Shown piece by piece: positions 49,872 through 58,797 of a DNA stretch of 64,000 nt. The stretch spans positions 62,001 to 126,000 of the forward strand of contig DAOTWD010000152.1 of assembly GCA_034435975.1 (NCBI GenBank), in the 5' to 3' direction. The DNA comes from CAKZQX01 sp034435975. Its GTDB lineage: Bacteria > Chloroflexota > Chloroflexia > Chloroflexales > Chloroflexaceae. The notes beneath the pieces are model-generated. The model did not search any database. It saw only the letters and a list, made by a program, of their open reading frames with translations, and was not told the origin of the DNA. Each line of letters opens with the position of its first letter. Position 1 is the first letter of the stretch. The position numbers and the translations under genes are program-made.

Positions 49872-52547
49872 ATGCGGGTACTCGAAACACGTGTCTATCG
49901 AGGGCCGAATCTGTATGGCTATAACCCGATGATTCGGATGACCCTGGATCTGGAGGAACTGGAGGAGTATCCTTCCTCACGGCTACCAGGGTTTACGGAA
50001 CAGCTGGTGGCATTGATCCCTACCCTGGAAGAACATGGTTGTTCTTATGGTGAAGAAGGGGGCTTTATCAAGCGCTTACATGAAGGTACGTGGATCGGCC
50101 ATATTGTGGAGCATGTTGCGATCGAATTGCAGTGTCTGGCCGGTACTCCGGTGTCGCGGGGCAAGACGCGGTCGGTACCGGATCGGCCCGGTGTCTACTA
50201 TGTGGTCTATAGTTATGGCGAAGAACAGGTTGGCCTGGAGGCTGGCGAACTGGCGATCCGTCTGGTGCGGAGTCTGCTGCCGCCAGAATTACCCAGTGCC
50301 TTGCCCGCTGAGGAACGCGCTCGCTTTGATTTTGTCTGTGAACGTGATGCTCTGATTGCCCGTGCTCAGGATATCATTCTGGGGCCAACGACCGCCGCGC
50401 TCGTCAATGAAGCCCGTAAACGCGATATTCCGGTTATCCGTCTGGATGAGTCGAGCCTGGTGCAACTGGGCTATGGTAAGTACCAGAAACGCATCCGTAC
50501 CAGTGTCACCAGTCGTACCAGCAATATTGCCGTGGAGATTGCGAGTGATAAAGCGTTGACCAACCGGTTGTTGCGTGATGTTGGTATTCCTACGCCGGGG
50601 CAACAACTGGTCGAATCGGCGGAAGCAGCTGTGGTGGCCGCGCAATCACTCGGATTTCCGCTGGTCACCAAGCCACTTGATGTCAGCCATGGGCGTGGCG
50701 TCTCGCTGCATCTAACAACGCCAGAGATGGTGCGGCGTGGCTATGAAATTGCCAGTGCCTATAACGAGCGTGTGCTGGTAGAGACCTTTCTTGCCGGCAA
50801 AGACTATCGAGTGCTCGTGGTGAACAACAAAGTTGTTGCTGTTGCCGAGCGGGTGCCTGCCCACGTGGTTGGTGATGGTGAACGAACGATCGCGGAACTG
50901 GTGGAGATCGTGAATGCTGATCCACGGCGGGGCTTTGGACATGAGAAGGTACTCACCCGTATCCGCTTTACGCACCAAACAGAGTTGTTGCTCGAACGCT
51001 CTGGCTATACACGCGACACAGTGCTGGCACCCGGTGAGATATTCTTCCTCTCCAGCACCGCTAATCTATCAACTGGTGGCACTGCCATTGACCGCACAGC
51101 CGAAATTCACTATGAAACGGGGGAACTGGCACGCCGGGCAGCCATGGTGATCGGCCTGGATGTGGCCGGAATTGACATTATTACGCCCGACATTGCTCGT
51201 CCGCTACGTGAAGTCGGGGGTGGCATTGTAGAGGTCAATGCTGGCCCGGGCTTCCGCATGCATTTACAACCCAGCGAGGGCAAAGCGCGTAACGTGGCGC
51301 GTCCGGTCATACAAATGCTCTTTCCCCCGCGTTCGCCGGCCCGTATTCCGATTATTGCCATCACAGGTACCAATGGCAAGACCACTGTGGCTCGGATGGT
51401 CGCTCATATTTTGAAAATGAACGGTGAACGGGTGGGCTTGACTACGACTGATGGTATTTATATTGATGGTCAACTGTATCTGAAGGGAGATATGACCGGC
51501 CCATGGAGCGCACGGATGGTGCTGAAAGACCCGACTGTCGATGCAGCGGTGTTAGAGACTGCCCGCGGTGGCATTCTGCGCGAGGGGATTGGCTTTGATC
51601 GCTGTGATGTGGGGGCTGTTCTCAATATCAGTCGTGATCATCTCGGATTGGGGGGCGTGGAGACGTTGGAGCAACTGGCAGAGGTAAAGTCTCTGGTGGT
51701 TGAGATTGTGCGTGATGATGGTACCAGCGTGTTAAACGCTGATGATCCCTATGTCGTCGCTATGGCTGAACGGGCAAAGGGCCAGATCGTGTATTGGAGT
51801 ATGAGCACGACCAATGGCAATAACCTGGTGAAAGAACATATTGAGCAGGGCGGCACGGCGGTCGTGCTGCAAGCCGGCATGCATGGCGAGATGGTGGCAA
51901 TCTATGATGCGGAACAATATTTTCCACTGGTCTGGACACATCTGATCCCGGCTACACTGGAAGGGCGGGCGCGCCATAATGTTGCCAATGTGCTGGCAGC
52001 AACCGCAATTGCCTATGCGCAGGGCGTGAGTATCGAGAATATCAAACAGGGTCTGCGTACCTTTACCACCAGTTTCTACCAGGCACCCGGTCGTCTGAAT
52101 GTGTTTGATGAATACCCCTTCCGCGTGATTGTTGACTATGGGCATAACCCGGCTGCATTTGCCGCCATGCATGATTTATTAAACGGGTTACGCGCCAACC
52201 ATAACCGGCTGATTGGCGTGGTTGGTGCGCCTGGTGATCGCCGGGATGAAGATCTGCGTCAGATCGGCACAACCGTTGCAATGACCTTCGATTATCTGGT
52301 GCTAAAAGAAGATACGGATCGCCGGGGACGCGCCAGAGATGAAGTTGCCTCTCTCCTGCGCACGTCCGCGATCACCGCTGGCTTACCAACAGAACGTATC
52401 GTGACTGTCCACGATGAACGGGAGGCAGTGCGCTATGCGCTGGCACAGTGTCAACCGAAAGATCTGCTGGTCATTTTTGCCGACGATGTGACCGCAGTCT
52501 GGAAGGAAGTTATCTACTACGGCAAGCCGGATCGTCCTGATGTATAA
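49872..52547 (+). CDS. cphA: Cyanophycin synthetase
   Basis: CphA polymerises aspartate and arginine with ATP into cyanophycin, a nitrogen reserve granule. At 891 residues it has the usual length and three parts: an N-terminal domain (RVLETRVYRGPNLYGYNPMIRM), an ATP-grasp domain that adds Asp (VTKPLDVSHGRGVSL, GGIVEVNAGPGFRMHL), and a Mur-ligase-like domain that adds Arg. The last has the P-loop GTNGKTT at 499-505, LETARGGILREGIGF, NISRDHLGLGG and VDYGHNPAAF. All expected motifs are intact. AAGGAG precedes the ATG. With cphB upstream, both synthesis and mobilisation are encoded here. Confidence 0.96.
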   Translation: MRVLETRVYRGPNLYGYNPMIRMTLDLEELEEYPSSRLPGFTEQLVALIPTLEEHGCSYGEEGGFIKRLHEGTWIGHIVEHVAIELQCLAGTPVSRGKTRSVPDRPGVYYVVYSYGEEQVGLEAGELAIRLVRSLLPPELPSALPAEERARFDFVCERDALIARAQDIILGPTTAALVNEARKRDIPVIRLDESSLVQLGYGKYQKRIRTSVTSRTSNIAVEIASDKALTNRLLRDVGIPTPGQQLVESAEAAVVAAQSLGFPLVTKPLDVSHGRGVSLHLTTPEMVRRGYEIASAYNERVLVETFLAGKDYRVLVVNNKVVAVAERVPAHVVGDGERTIAELVEIVNADPRRGFGHEKVLTRIRFTHQTELLLERSGYTRDTVLAPGEIFFLSSTANLSTGGTAIDRTAEIHYETGELARRAAMVIGLDVAGIDIITPDIARPLREVGGGIVEVNAGPGFRMHLQPSEGKARNVARPVIQMLFPPRSPARIPIIAITGTNGKTTVARMVAHILKMNGERVGLTTTDGIYIDGQLYLKGDMTGPWSARMVLKDPTVDAAVLETARGGILREGIGFDRCDVGAVLNISRDHLGLGGVETLEQLAEVKSLVVEIVRDDGTSVLNADDPYVVAMAERAKGQIVYWSMSTTNGNNLVKEHIEQGGTAVVLQAGMHGEMVAIYDAEQYFPLVWTHLIPATLEGRARHNVANVLAATAIAYAQGVSIENIKQGLRTFTTSFYQAPGRLNVFDEYPFRVIVDYGHNPAAFAAMHDLLNGLRANHNRLIGVVGAPGDRRDEDLRQIGTTVAMTFDYLVLKEDTDRRGRARDEVASLLRTSAITAGLPTERIVTVHDEREAVRYALAQCQPKDLLVIFADDVTAVWKEVIYYGKPDRPDV

Positions 52548-52704
52548 GGGCTTTTGCGCCGCATGCTCTTTTGTGTCATTCTGAAAATTGTAGTAGAATA
52601 GGCAATCTTGTGAGCAGCAGAACATTGTACATTCGTCGGCAGTTCGGTCAGATGGGTGATAGCTGCTGATGGGCGCAGCTACGACTTACCAGAGGAGGTA
52701 GACC

Positions 52705-53079
52705 ATGGTGAAGGCCAAAGATATTATGACGACAGATGTGATTACCGTGCATCCCTCTGCCACCGTTGAAGAGGCAATTCGCCGAATGCGTGAGAGGAAC
52801 CTACATGCCCTGATCGTAGAACGGGTAGATGAACATGATGCGTATGGGATTGTAACCGACTCAGATATTGCCTATAAGGTTGTAGCGTATGAGAAAGATC
52901 CCAAAGAAATCTATGTTCATGAGATTATGACCAAGCCATGTGTGGTCGTTAATCCTGATCTGGAGATCGAGTACGTGGCACGTTTGTTTGCCAATCTCCA
53001 TATTCACCGTGCTCCGGTGATCAAAGAGCATCTGCTCGGTATTATCTCTGTCACCGATATTTTGCATCGCGGATTGTAG
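52705..53079 (+). CDS. CBS-domain pair protein
   Basis: A 124-residue protein consisting of two CBS domains only: VKAKDIMTTDVITVHPSATVEEAIRRM...GIVTDSDIAYKV and VHEIMTKPCVVVNPDLEIEYVARLF...LLGIISVTDILHRG. CBS pairs bind adenosine nucleotides or SAM and act as energy sensors, usually on an attached or partner enzyme. No partner is fused. AGAGGAGG lies nine bases before the ATG. It stands alone between cphA and a repeat-rich spacer. Confidence 0.93.
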   Translation: MVKAKDIMTTDVITVHPSATVEEAIRRMRERNLHALIVERVDEHDAYGIVTDSDIAYKVVAYEKDPKEIYVHEIMTKPCVVVNPDLEIEYVARLFANLHIHRAPVIKEHLLGIISVTDILHRGL

Positions 53080-53312
53080 TGTGACAACAGAGTTTCGGCT
53101 GAAGTCAGGTGAGAGCATGGCATCTGGCTTTAGCCGGAAAACGACCGTTCTCCGTTCAGATTTGGGGGAACGAACTTTGTGATTTATATCACCGCTCCAC
53201 AATTGGATAAAAGATAAAAATAGGTGAAAACCTGCATTATTGATAAAGTTTCCCCCATGAGCAAAATTTGCCCCTCCAGGTCTGAACCATTACGTCCCTC
53301 ACAACCGGCGTG
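53080..53312. other. Intergenic region before the 3'-end duplication
   Basis: No gene is seen. AT-rich bases from 53200 to 53260 (AAAAGATAAAAATAGG) separate the CBS gene from the duplicated 39-mer. Confidence 0.5.
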
Positions 53313-53422
53313 GGGTTTCATCCTGGATGCGCTACGATGATCCCGCTGAGTGACGCGCTGCAGATCCTCACGGAGCGCATCTCGGGTTTCATCCTGGATG
53401 CGCTACGATGATCCCGCTGAGT
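53313..53422 (-). repeat. 39-bp direct repeat duplicating the 3' end of a membrane protein gene
   Basis: An identical 39-base sequence, starting GGGTTTCATCCTGGATGCGC, lies at 53313-53351 and 53384-53422, 71 bases apart with a 32-base spacer. The second copy holds the last codons and stop (GIIVAHPG-stop) of the minus-strand gene; the first lies downstream of that stop. Confidence 0.95.
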
Positions 53423-53790
53423 ACTAAAAGCAGTAGTACCCCCAGTGCTGCCAGTGGTGCCCAGCGCCCAAGGTTGCGTATTGCTCCTCGCGGACGTAAC
53501 GATACATGCGCTACCACAGCTGCCAGAATACCCAAAAGTGGGTGCAGAATAAACGGAAACGCAAGGTAGTAGTTTCTTTCAAGACCAATAATCCCATAGA
53601 GCCAGAAGATTATTCCCAGCGTCGCCTGAATATCCACCAGAATGGGAAAGATGCGTGCTGGGAGTGTGCGGGCTGTGTTAGGAGTCCAGGTGACGGTAAA
53701 CCAGATCGCTGCGACAACAATCAAAAGTGGCAGAATGCGCTCGCCAAAAATGGCATGCACTGTGTAAACAAACCCCATGAAACTCCTCAC
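53389..53790 (-). CDS. Small polytopic membrane protein
   Basis: A 133-residue protein with four predicted membrane helices: ILPLLIVVAAIWFTVTW, FPILVDIQATLGIIFWLYGII, LAFPFILHPLLGILAAVVAHV and WAPLAALGVLLLLVLSGII. The pattern of two helices with His residues (HAIFGERILP near the start, LHPLLG, AHVSL) resembles small haem- or quinone-site membrane proteins, but no family is recognised. A second methionine at residue 5 is an alternative start; AGGAGT precedes the first. The 3' end including the stop is duplicated downstream. Confidence 0.72.
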   Translation of the reverse strand: MRSFMGFVYTVHAIFGERILPLLIVVAAIWFTVTWTPNTARTLPARIFPILVDIQATLGIIFWLYGIIGLERNYYLAFPFILHPLLGILAAVVAHVSLRPRGAIRNLGRWAPLAALGVLLLLVLSGIIVAHPG

Positions 53791-53817
53791 ATAGGCAGGG
53801 TTAGCGTGTAAGCATGG

Positions 53818-53893
53818 TACTACAATGAGACTTTATCTCGGCAGAGGTGCGGGGCGGAAGCCTATGCCGCGCTTCCCGCACCCGGTTGTAGTA
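53818..53893. repeat. Short MITE-like element with TACTACAA ends
   Basis: A 76-bp block between TACTACAA (53818-53825) and TTGTAGTA (53886-53893). The inside can fold: GTGCGGGGCGGAAGC with GCTTCCCGCAC. Its ends resemble those of element E (TACTACAGTTGT). Confidence 0.7.
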
Positions 53894-53937
53894 TCAAGAT
53901 CACCAGAACCAATGGTGGAGATTATATCACATATGGC

Positions 53938-56900
53938 TCAGATCTTCTCATTCCGCTTGATCCGTTCGTAGAGTTCAGTGGTTTCCGGCAGCGGTTCTAT
54001 CCCTAGATCCGATTGTAACGCCTGAACACAGCGCGTATAGCTGCGGAGCGCCTGGGAACGACGACCAGTACGAGCATAGGCCCGCATTAATATTTGATAG
54101 GCTTCCTCATAGCAGCGGTCGCGTTTCAGCACCTGTTCACACAGATGCACGGCCTCCTCTGCATGTTCCTGCTGGGACAGGCGATCAGCAAGCGCAGTTG
54201 CCGTCGCAAGATAACGTGCTAACAGACGTTCCCGTTCCTCAAGGGTCCACGAGTCATAAAGCGATTCAGAAAGGTAATCGCCTTTATAGAGTTGTACCGC
54301 GATCTGGCTGTTGCGGATAGCAAACTCGGCATCCGCCTGGAAACTTCCCGTTGTGCGCAGTTCAAACTCATCCACATCGATCCAGCAGCCATACGATGGC
54401 GCAAAACTGTAGGCCAGTCCCTGACGCCGGATAAAGAAGGGCGCGGTGCGTGGTGGGCGTAGCGGTTCCAGGGCTGTATTCAGCGCGTTCAGGGTCACCT
54501 TAAACTGGCGCTCTGCCGCATCCAGGTCACTATCTGGCCACAGCCAGGCACAGATCTGCTCGCGTTGCAACCAGCGCCCACGATACGTAAGCAGCAACTG
54601 GAAGAGTTGCCGGGCCTTTTCGCGTTGCCACTCGCGGGCCTGTATCTCATGACTTCCACGCCAGACACGAAATGTGCCGAGCATTTGCACCCGTAACGTA
54701 TAGCCAGGATGATAATCATCAACCGTATCATCGGACGCAATCGAGGGAAATGCCTGGCGGAGCAACTGCTGGGCGAAGGCCGTGTGCTCTGTCTGCGCTC
54801 GCCCACGCAACAACACCGGTACGAGCATAGACATATCACGGGGGCCAAACAATGTCAGAGACGTGAGCAAGCCTTCGTAGCCGTAGTGCTGAACTAGGTT
54901 GAGCAACACCGTAATCTGCTCCGTAGCCTGGGCATCCTCACTTGCGCGGAGATGCCAGAGTGCACGCCAGAGGGCTACAATAGACTGACCGTAGGTGTCA
55001 CCACCACGAGTGAAACGCTGGTTGGCGTGATCAAGCCAGACGAGCGCACGGCGATCACCAAATGAGACCCCTGCCCCGCCCAGCGCCAGCCAGATCAGCG
55101 CTGCTATCCATTCGTCACCCGCAGCCTCAGCCACTTCCAACCCTGAGCGGGCCGAAGCTTCGGCTGCAGCGAGATCGCCACTATATCCCTGAAGCAACGT
55201 TAAGCCCATATACGCCTCGGCGCGGGCGCGGGCTACACCACTGGCTTGCACCAGGGCCAGCGCTGCCTGATAGTGCTGGTTGGCGGCTCCTGTATCGAGT
55301 GGTGCGATCACCTGATAGGCATGCGCGACACGCATATGCGCCAGTGCTTCAGTGAGCGGCGACCCGCTCTGTTGCGATTCAATCAAGCCGCGATGTGCGA
55401 GCGCCAGCGCTCTCGGCCCATTACCAAGCATCGTATAGATGAATCCGAGCAGCAGCAACGGCTCACGATGAGCGACAAAAGTCGTTACAGGTTGCGTCGG
55501 CAGGGCCTGGGGATCTAATCCCAGTAGTGTTTCCAGATATTGCCGTGACTCGTGGAGCCGCCCACTGCGGAGCAACAGCCGGGGCGAAATGGAGATTGCC
55601 GAACGTGGAGGGAGCAGACGTGGGTCAGGATCAAGTGTTTCAACATGGGAACGTTCCCCAAGAGGGGCCTCCTGAGCGAGGCGGCTGGCGGTCGTCTCTA
55701 GAATCAGCGCAATATCAGCGCGCCCCCGGTTGGCCCAGTTTTCGGCCTGAAGGCGCAGAATTTCCGCACGCTCGACAGAGTGGGTGCGAGGCAGTAATTT
55801 CAGAATTTGCTTCAGCAAGGCAACTGCCGGCGCGGGTTGTACCGTATCCAGATACACCTCAGCCCGGCCACGCAGCGCACGCAGGTGTCCCTCCTGGTCG
55901 CCTTGTTGTTGAAATGCGTGCTCAGCTTGCTGATAGATCTGCAGCGCCTGTTCAAATCGGCCAAGTCGGTGATAGGCTGCTGCCAGCGCTTCCAACAACA
56001 GTGGACGCTGGCGCTCGGACTCAGGCAGGCGATCTAACCAGGTTAGCAGTGCCGCTGTATTGCCTTGCATGAGCCAGGTACGGGCGACTTCCTCCAGAGC
56101 CATCGCTGCCTGTGTACTCTCGCCTATGGCCAGAAGATGATAGATCACCCCTTCTTGATCACCGCGCACCCGATAGTATTCTGCCGCGTAGTGATGCAGG
56201 TCGCGCAATGTGTCCTGCGCGAAGTGTTGGCATGAGTGACGTTCTAAAAAGGCTTTGAAGAGAGGCTGATAGGCGAGATGGCCCTGGTGGGTGAGTTCGA
56301 GAAAAAGACAACGCCGTTCGACCTCCTCCTGTAACGGGCGAATTATTCCTTGATCGGATAACATGCGACATATACCCGGATCGAGCCAGCGCAGGTTGGC
56401 AGTTGTGAACAGGAAGGTTTGCAGGTCAGGGGGTTGCTCCTGTAACACATGCTGCTTGAGATAACTATCAAGCAAGGGTGTCAAGCGATGGAATGCCAGC
56501 AGCGCTGTTTCGGTTGGGTGTGGCTCCGCATGAGCTATTTCACCTTCGAGTGTCGTCGTCAATTCACTGGCCAGGGCTTGCAAAGCCAGTGGCCAACCCC
56601 GACATGTTGCGGTCAAATCAGCAATATCAAGCGGTGGCAGGCGATCATACAGTGTAAATAAGCTCTGTGCTTCTTCCACGGTAAAGGCCAGGTCAGATTG
56701 TCCAAGCTGGCAGATTTCACCGCGTGCCCGGATGGTAGCGAGCGAAACGAGTTCGGGTTCATAGCGGGTGGACAACAGCAAGTGTAGCTGTGCGGGCTGA
56801 ATAGCCAGGAAATGCTCAATAAACGCACGGAGTTCGGGGTGTTGATCTGCCTGATGGTAGTCATCGAGAATGAGCAGGGTATCATCATCAAGCACAGCCA

Positions 56901-57324
56901 GCAATACATTGACCAGTTGCTCGATCGCTTGTAGGGGCGATACCCCGTTCGCTGCGTCGGCCAGAAGCCCATCAAGCCTGGCTTGCATCTGCGCAGATTG
57001 AGCCGATGGTACCATACGACACGCTGCAGCCACATGCATGAGCAAGGTTAATGGGGTATCATCCGCAGACATGCGGCACCAGGCTATTGGCCATCCGCTA
57101 TTCATCGCAAAACCAGCCAGGGCCGTCGTTTTACCACTGCCAGCGGGGGCTATTAACAGGGTCAGGGGATAATCGATGGCATTCGCTAATAACGTGTTGA
57201 CTCGCTGCCGTCGGAGCAAGCGTGCCTGCTGCGGCGGTGGCATCAACCGTGTCATTAACAGGCCCTGTCCACCAGTAGGATTGGCCTGCTGCCTGAACTC
57301 ATTTGTAACTCGTGAGGCTACCAT
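53938..57324 (-). CDS. MalT-like STAND ATPase regulator with SARP/BTAD C-terminus
   Basis: A regulator of about 1128 residues. The N-terminal STAND NTPase has a Walker A (LIAPAGSGKTTALAGFA) and Walker B (TLLILDDYHQ), then the MalT-type winged region (LPPLDIADLTATCRGWPLALQAL). A long TPR superhelix occupies the middle. The C-terminus has an OmpR-type winged helix (LGTFRVWRGSHEIQAREWQREKARQLFQLLL, REQICAWLWPD) followed by a bacterial transcriptional activation domain (YDSWTLEERERLLARYL). So the DNA-binding part is SARP-like, not the LuxR type of MalT. Such proteins bind an inducer and ATP, then activate target genes. The target may be the nearby pha genes, but nothing proves this. The ATG at 57324 is chosen; the frame is open to 57402 through a TATACTATA-rich promoter-like region. 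Confidence 0.85.
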   Translation of the reverse strand: MVASRVTNEFRQQANPTGGQGLLMTRLMPPPQQARLLRRQRVNTLLANAIDYPLTLLIAPAGSGKTTALAGFAMNSGWPIAWCRMSADDTPLTLLMHVAAACRMVPSAQSAQMQARLDGLLADAANGVSPLQAIEQLVNVLLAVLDDDTLLILDDYHQADQHPELRAFIEHFLAIQPAQLHLLLSTRYEPELVSLATIRARGEICQLGQSDLAFTVEEAQSLFTLYDRLPPLDIADLTATCRGWPLALQALASELTTTLEGEIAHAEPHPTETALLAFHRLTPLLDSYLKQHVLQEQPPDLQTFLFTTANLRWLDPGICRMLSDQGIIRPLQEEVERRCLFLELTHQGHLAYQPLFKAFLERHSCQHFAQDTLRDLHHYAAEYYRVRGDQEGVIYHLLAIGESTQAAMALEEVARTWLMQGNTAALLTWLDRLPESERQRPLLLEALAAAYHRLGRFEQALQIYQQAEHAFQQQGDQEGHLRALRGRAEVYLDTVQPAPAVALLKQILKLLPRTHSVERAEILRLQAENWANRGRADIALILETTASRLAQEAPLGERSHVETLDPDPRLLPPRSAISISPRLLLRSGRLHESRQYLETLLGLDPQALPTQPVTTFVAHREPLLLLGFIYTMLGNGPRALALAHRGLIESQQSGSPLTEALAHMRVAHAYQVIAPLDTGAANQHYQAALALVQASGVARARAEAYMGLTLLQGYSGDLAAAEASARSGLEVAEAAGDEWIAALIWLALGGAGVSFGDRRALVWLDHANQRFTRGGDTYGQSIVALWRALWHLRASEDAQATEQITVLLNLVQHYGYEGLLTSLTLFGPRDMSMLVPVLLRGRAQTEHTAFAQQLLRQAFPSIASDDTVDDYHPGYTLRVQMLGTFRVWRGSHEIQAREWQREKARQLFQLLLTYRGRWLQREQICAWLWPDSDLDAAERQFKVTLNALNTALEPLRPPRTAPFFIRRQGLAYSFAPSYGCWIDVDEFELRTTGSFQADAEFAIRNSQIAVQLYKGDYLSESLYDSWTLEERERLLARYLATATALADRLSQQEHAEEAVHLCEQVLKRDRCYEEAYQILMRAYARTGRRSQALRSYTRCVQALQSDLGIEPLPETTELYERIKRNEKI

Positions 57325-57452
57325 AAGGCCAATGACTATACAACGAAGGTATATACCTATAGTATAACGCAGGTATGATGCGTGGTGTGACGCGAAACAC
57401 ACGGAGGTTTATGACTGCACGCCGCGTCATAGATAAGTGAAAGGATCTTACG

Positions 57453-57734
57453 ATGGTAGACGTACGGGAACAGGTGCATAAACAGTATCTGGATACCCAG
57501 GACATGGCTACACGATCGATGCACGCATGGAATGAGTTGATGATCGCAACAACGGATATGGCGTTTGATGTTGTGTTGAAGAATTGGAATTATAGTCGTA
57601 GTTTGCGCAACTCGGCCGATCAGGCAGTTGAAGACGCGATTAAGACCCAGCATCGCCTGTCGAATGAAATGTTGCAGGTATGGCAGGGATACACCAGCAA
57701 CTTGCAAGAAATTGTCACCAAAGCAGTGAAGTAA
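57453..57734 (+). CDS. Phasin-like small protein
   Basis: A 93-residue, wholly helical, amphipathic protein: REQVHKQYLDTQDMATRSMHAWNELM, VVLKNWNYSRSLRNSADQAVEDAIKTQ, LSNEMLQVWQGYTSNLQEIV. The W-N/Q and heptad pattern resembles phasins, which coat PHA granules, and the gene lies next to phaB and phaA. GAAAGGATC precedes the ATG. It is divergent from the large regulator gene and convergent with phaB. Phasins are diverse, so the assignment rests on pattern plus context. Confidence 0.7.
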   Translation: MVDVREQVHKQYLDTQDMATRSMHAWNELMIATTDMAFDVVLKNWNYSRSLRNSADQAVEDAIKTQHRLSNEMLQVWQGYTSNLQEIVTKAVK

Positions 57735-57810
57735 CCTCGATGGCCCAACTACCCTACCCATAAATCCTCGATCCGATCGTTGGTGTCCTGGATCAGAGTA
57801 GATGGAGAGA

Positions 57811-57831
57811 CAGAGTATAGCTTTTACTCTG
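57811..57831. terminator. Hairpin between phasin-like gene and phaB
   Basis: CAGAGTA/TACTCTG forms a 7-bp stem with a seven-base loop between the two convergent genes. No strong T-run is seen. Confidence 0.45.
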
Positions 57832-57980
57832 CTCCCCACCTCACGCTGTTATGGTCTGATTGTATCACAGTGATGTCAACCAAATGGAACGACCTCCTGC
57901 AATCACATCCCTTTTGAGTGCATTCATGCAGACGGCAAGAAACGACGATTGTTCTTCTATTGACATCACATTATAATACA

Positions 57981-58727
57981 TCATATCATAAACGCGCCAC
58001 CGTTGACGTTTAACTGCTCACCCGTGATGTAATCGCCCTCAGCAGCCAGGAAGACAACGGCTTTGGCAATATCCGACACATCGCCAAAGCGCCCAAGCGG
58101 AATGCGGCTCTTGATCTGATCTTGAATATTATCCGGTACACCGGAGAACATGTCCGTCAGCGTCCAGCCGGGAGCAACCGAGTTCACCGTAATATTAAAC
58201 CGCGCCAGTTCCAGCGCCGCCGTGCGAGTAAAGGCAATAATTGCACCTTTGCTGGCTGAGTAGTTGGCCTGACCAATCGCCCCCACCTGTCCATTCATGG
58301 ATGAAATATTAATGATGCGCCCATAGTTCTGGTTGACCATAATAGGCATCACAGCCGTTGTGCAATAATAGACGCTATTCAGGTTCGCATTGATAACTGC
58401 TTGCCAATCCTCATCGGTCATCTTGCGCAGAGTACGATCTCTCGTGATACCAGCGTTGTTCACCAGAATATCAACTCGTCCCCACTGCTCAAAGACACGG
58501 CGCACCATATCGCGTGACTCCTGAGGGTGCCCAACATCCGCCTGGGCAAGCATGCAGGTACCATCAAAACCATTAATCTCATTCGCCAGTTCCTGCGCCT
58601 GAGATTCACTGCTGCGGTAGTTAATCGCAACTTTGGCGCCTTCACGTGCCATGGCTAATGCAATCCCGTGCCCTATCCCACGACTGGCACCAGTAACAAT
58701 CGCAACTTTTCCATCAAGTCGTCCCAC
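57981..58727 (-). CDS. phaB: Acetoacetyl-CoA reductase / 3-oxoacyl reductase (SDR family)
   Basis: A 248-residue classical short-chain dehydrogenase. TGASRGIGHGIA (NADPH site), NYRSSESQ (phosphate-binding Arg), DILVNNAGITRDRTL, catalytic Ser in INISSMNG and Tyr/Lys in YSASKGAI are all present. The IISSMNGQVGAIGQANYSASK stretch is typical of PhaB-type acetoacetyl-CoA reductases. It would make (R)-3-hydroxybutyryl-CoA, the PHB monomer, although FabG activity is also possible. It is 70 bases downstream of the thiolase gene on the same strand, giving a phaA-phaB operon. Confidence 0.9.
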   Translation of the reverse strand: MGRLDGKVAIVTGASRGIGHGIALAMAREGAKVAINYRSSESQAQELANEINGFDGTCMLAQADVGHPQESRDMVRRVFEQWGRVDILVNNAGITRDRTLRKMTDEDWQAVINANLNSVYYCTTAVMPIMVNQNYGRIINISSMNGQVGAIGQANYSASKGAIIAFTRTAALELARFNITVNSVAPGWTLTDMFSGVPDNIQDQIKSRIPLGRFGDVSDIAKAVVFLAAEGDYITGEQLNVNGGAFMI

Positions 58728-58797
58728 GTTATACCTCCCTAATTACGTCTATGTCTGAGTCCTACCGGGCAAAAAAGGATTCTGCTAACCGGCTGGC

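Noticed and set aside
53313..53422. Minimal CRISPR array (two 39-bp repeats, 32-bp spacer)
   Set aside because: Sizes look right, but one repeat encodes the end of a membrane protein gene, there is no repeat dyad, and no cas gene is in the window. A simple duplication explains it better.
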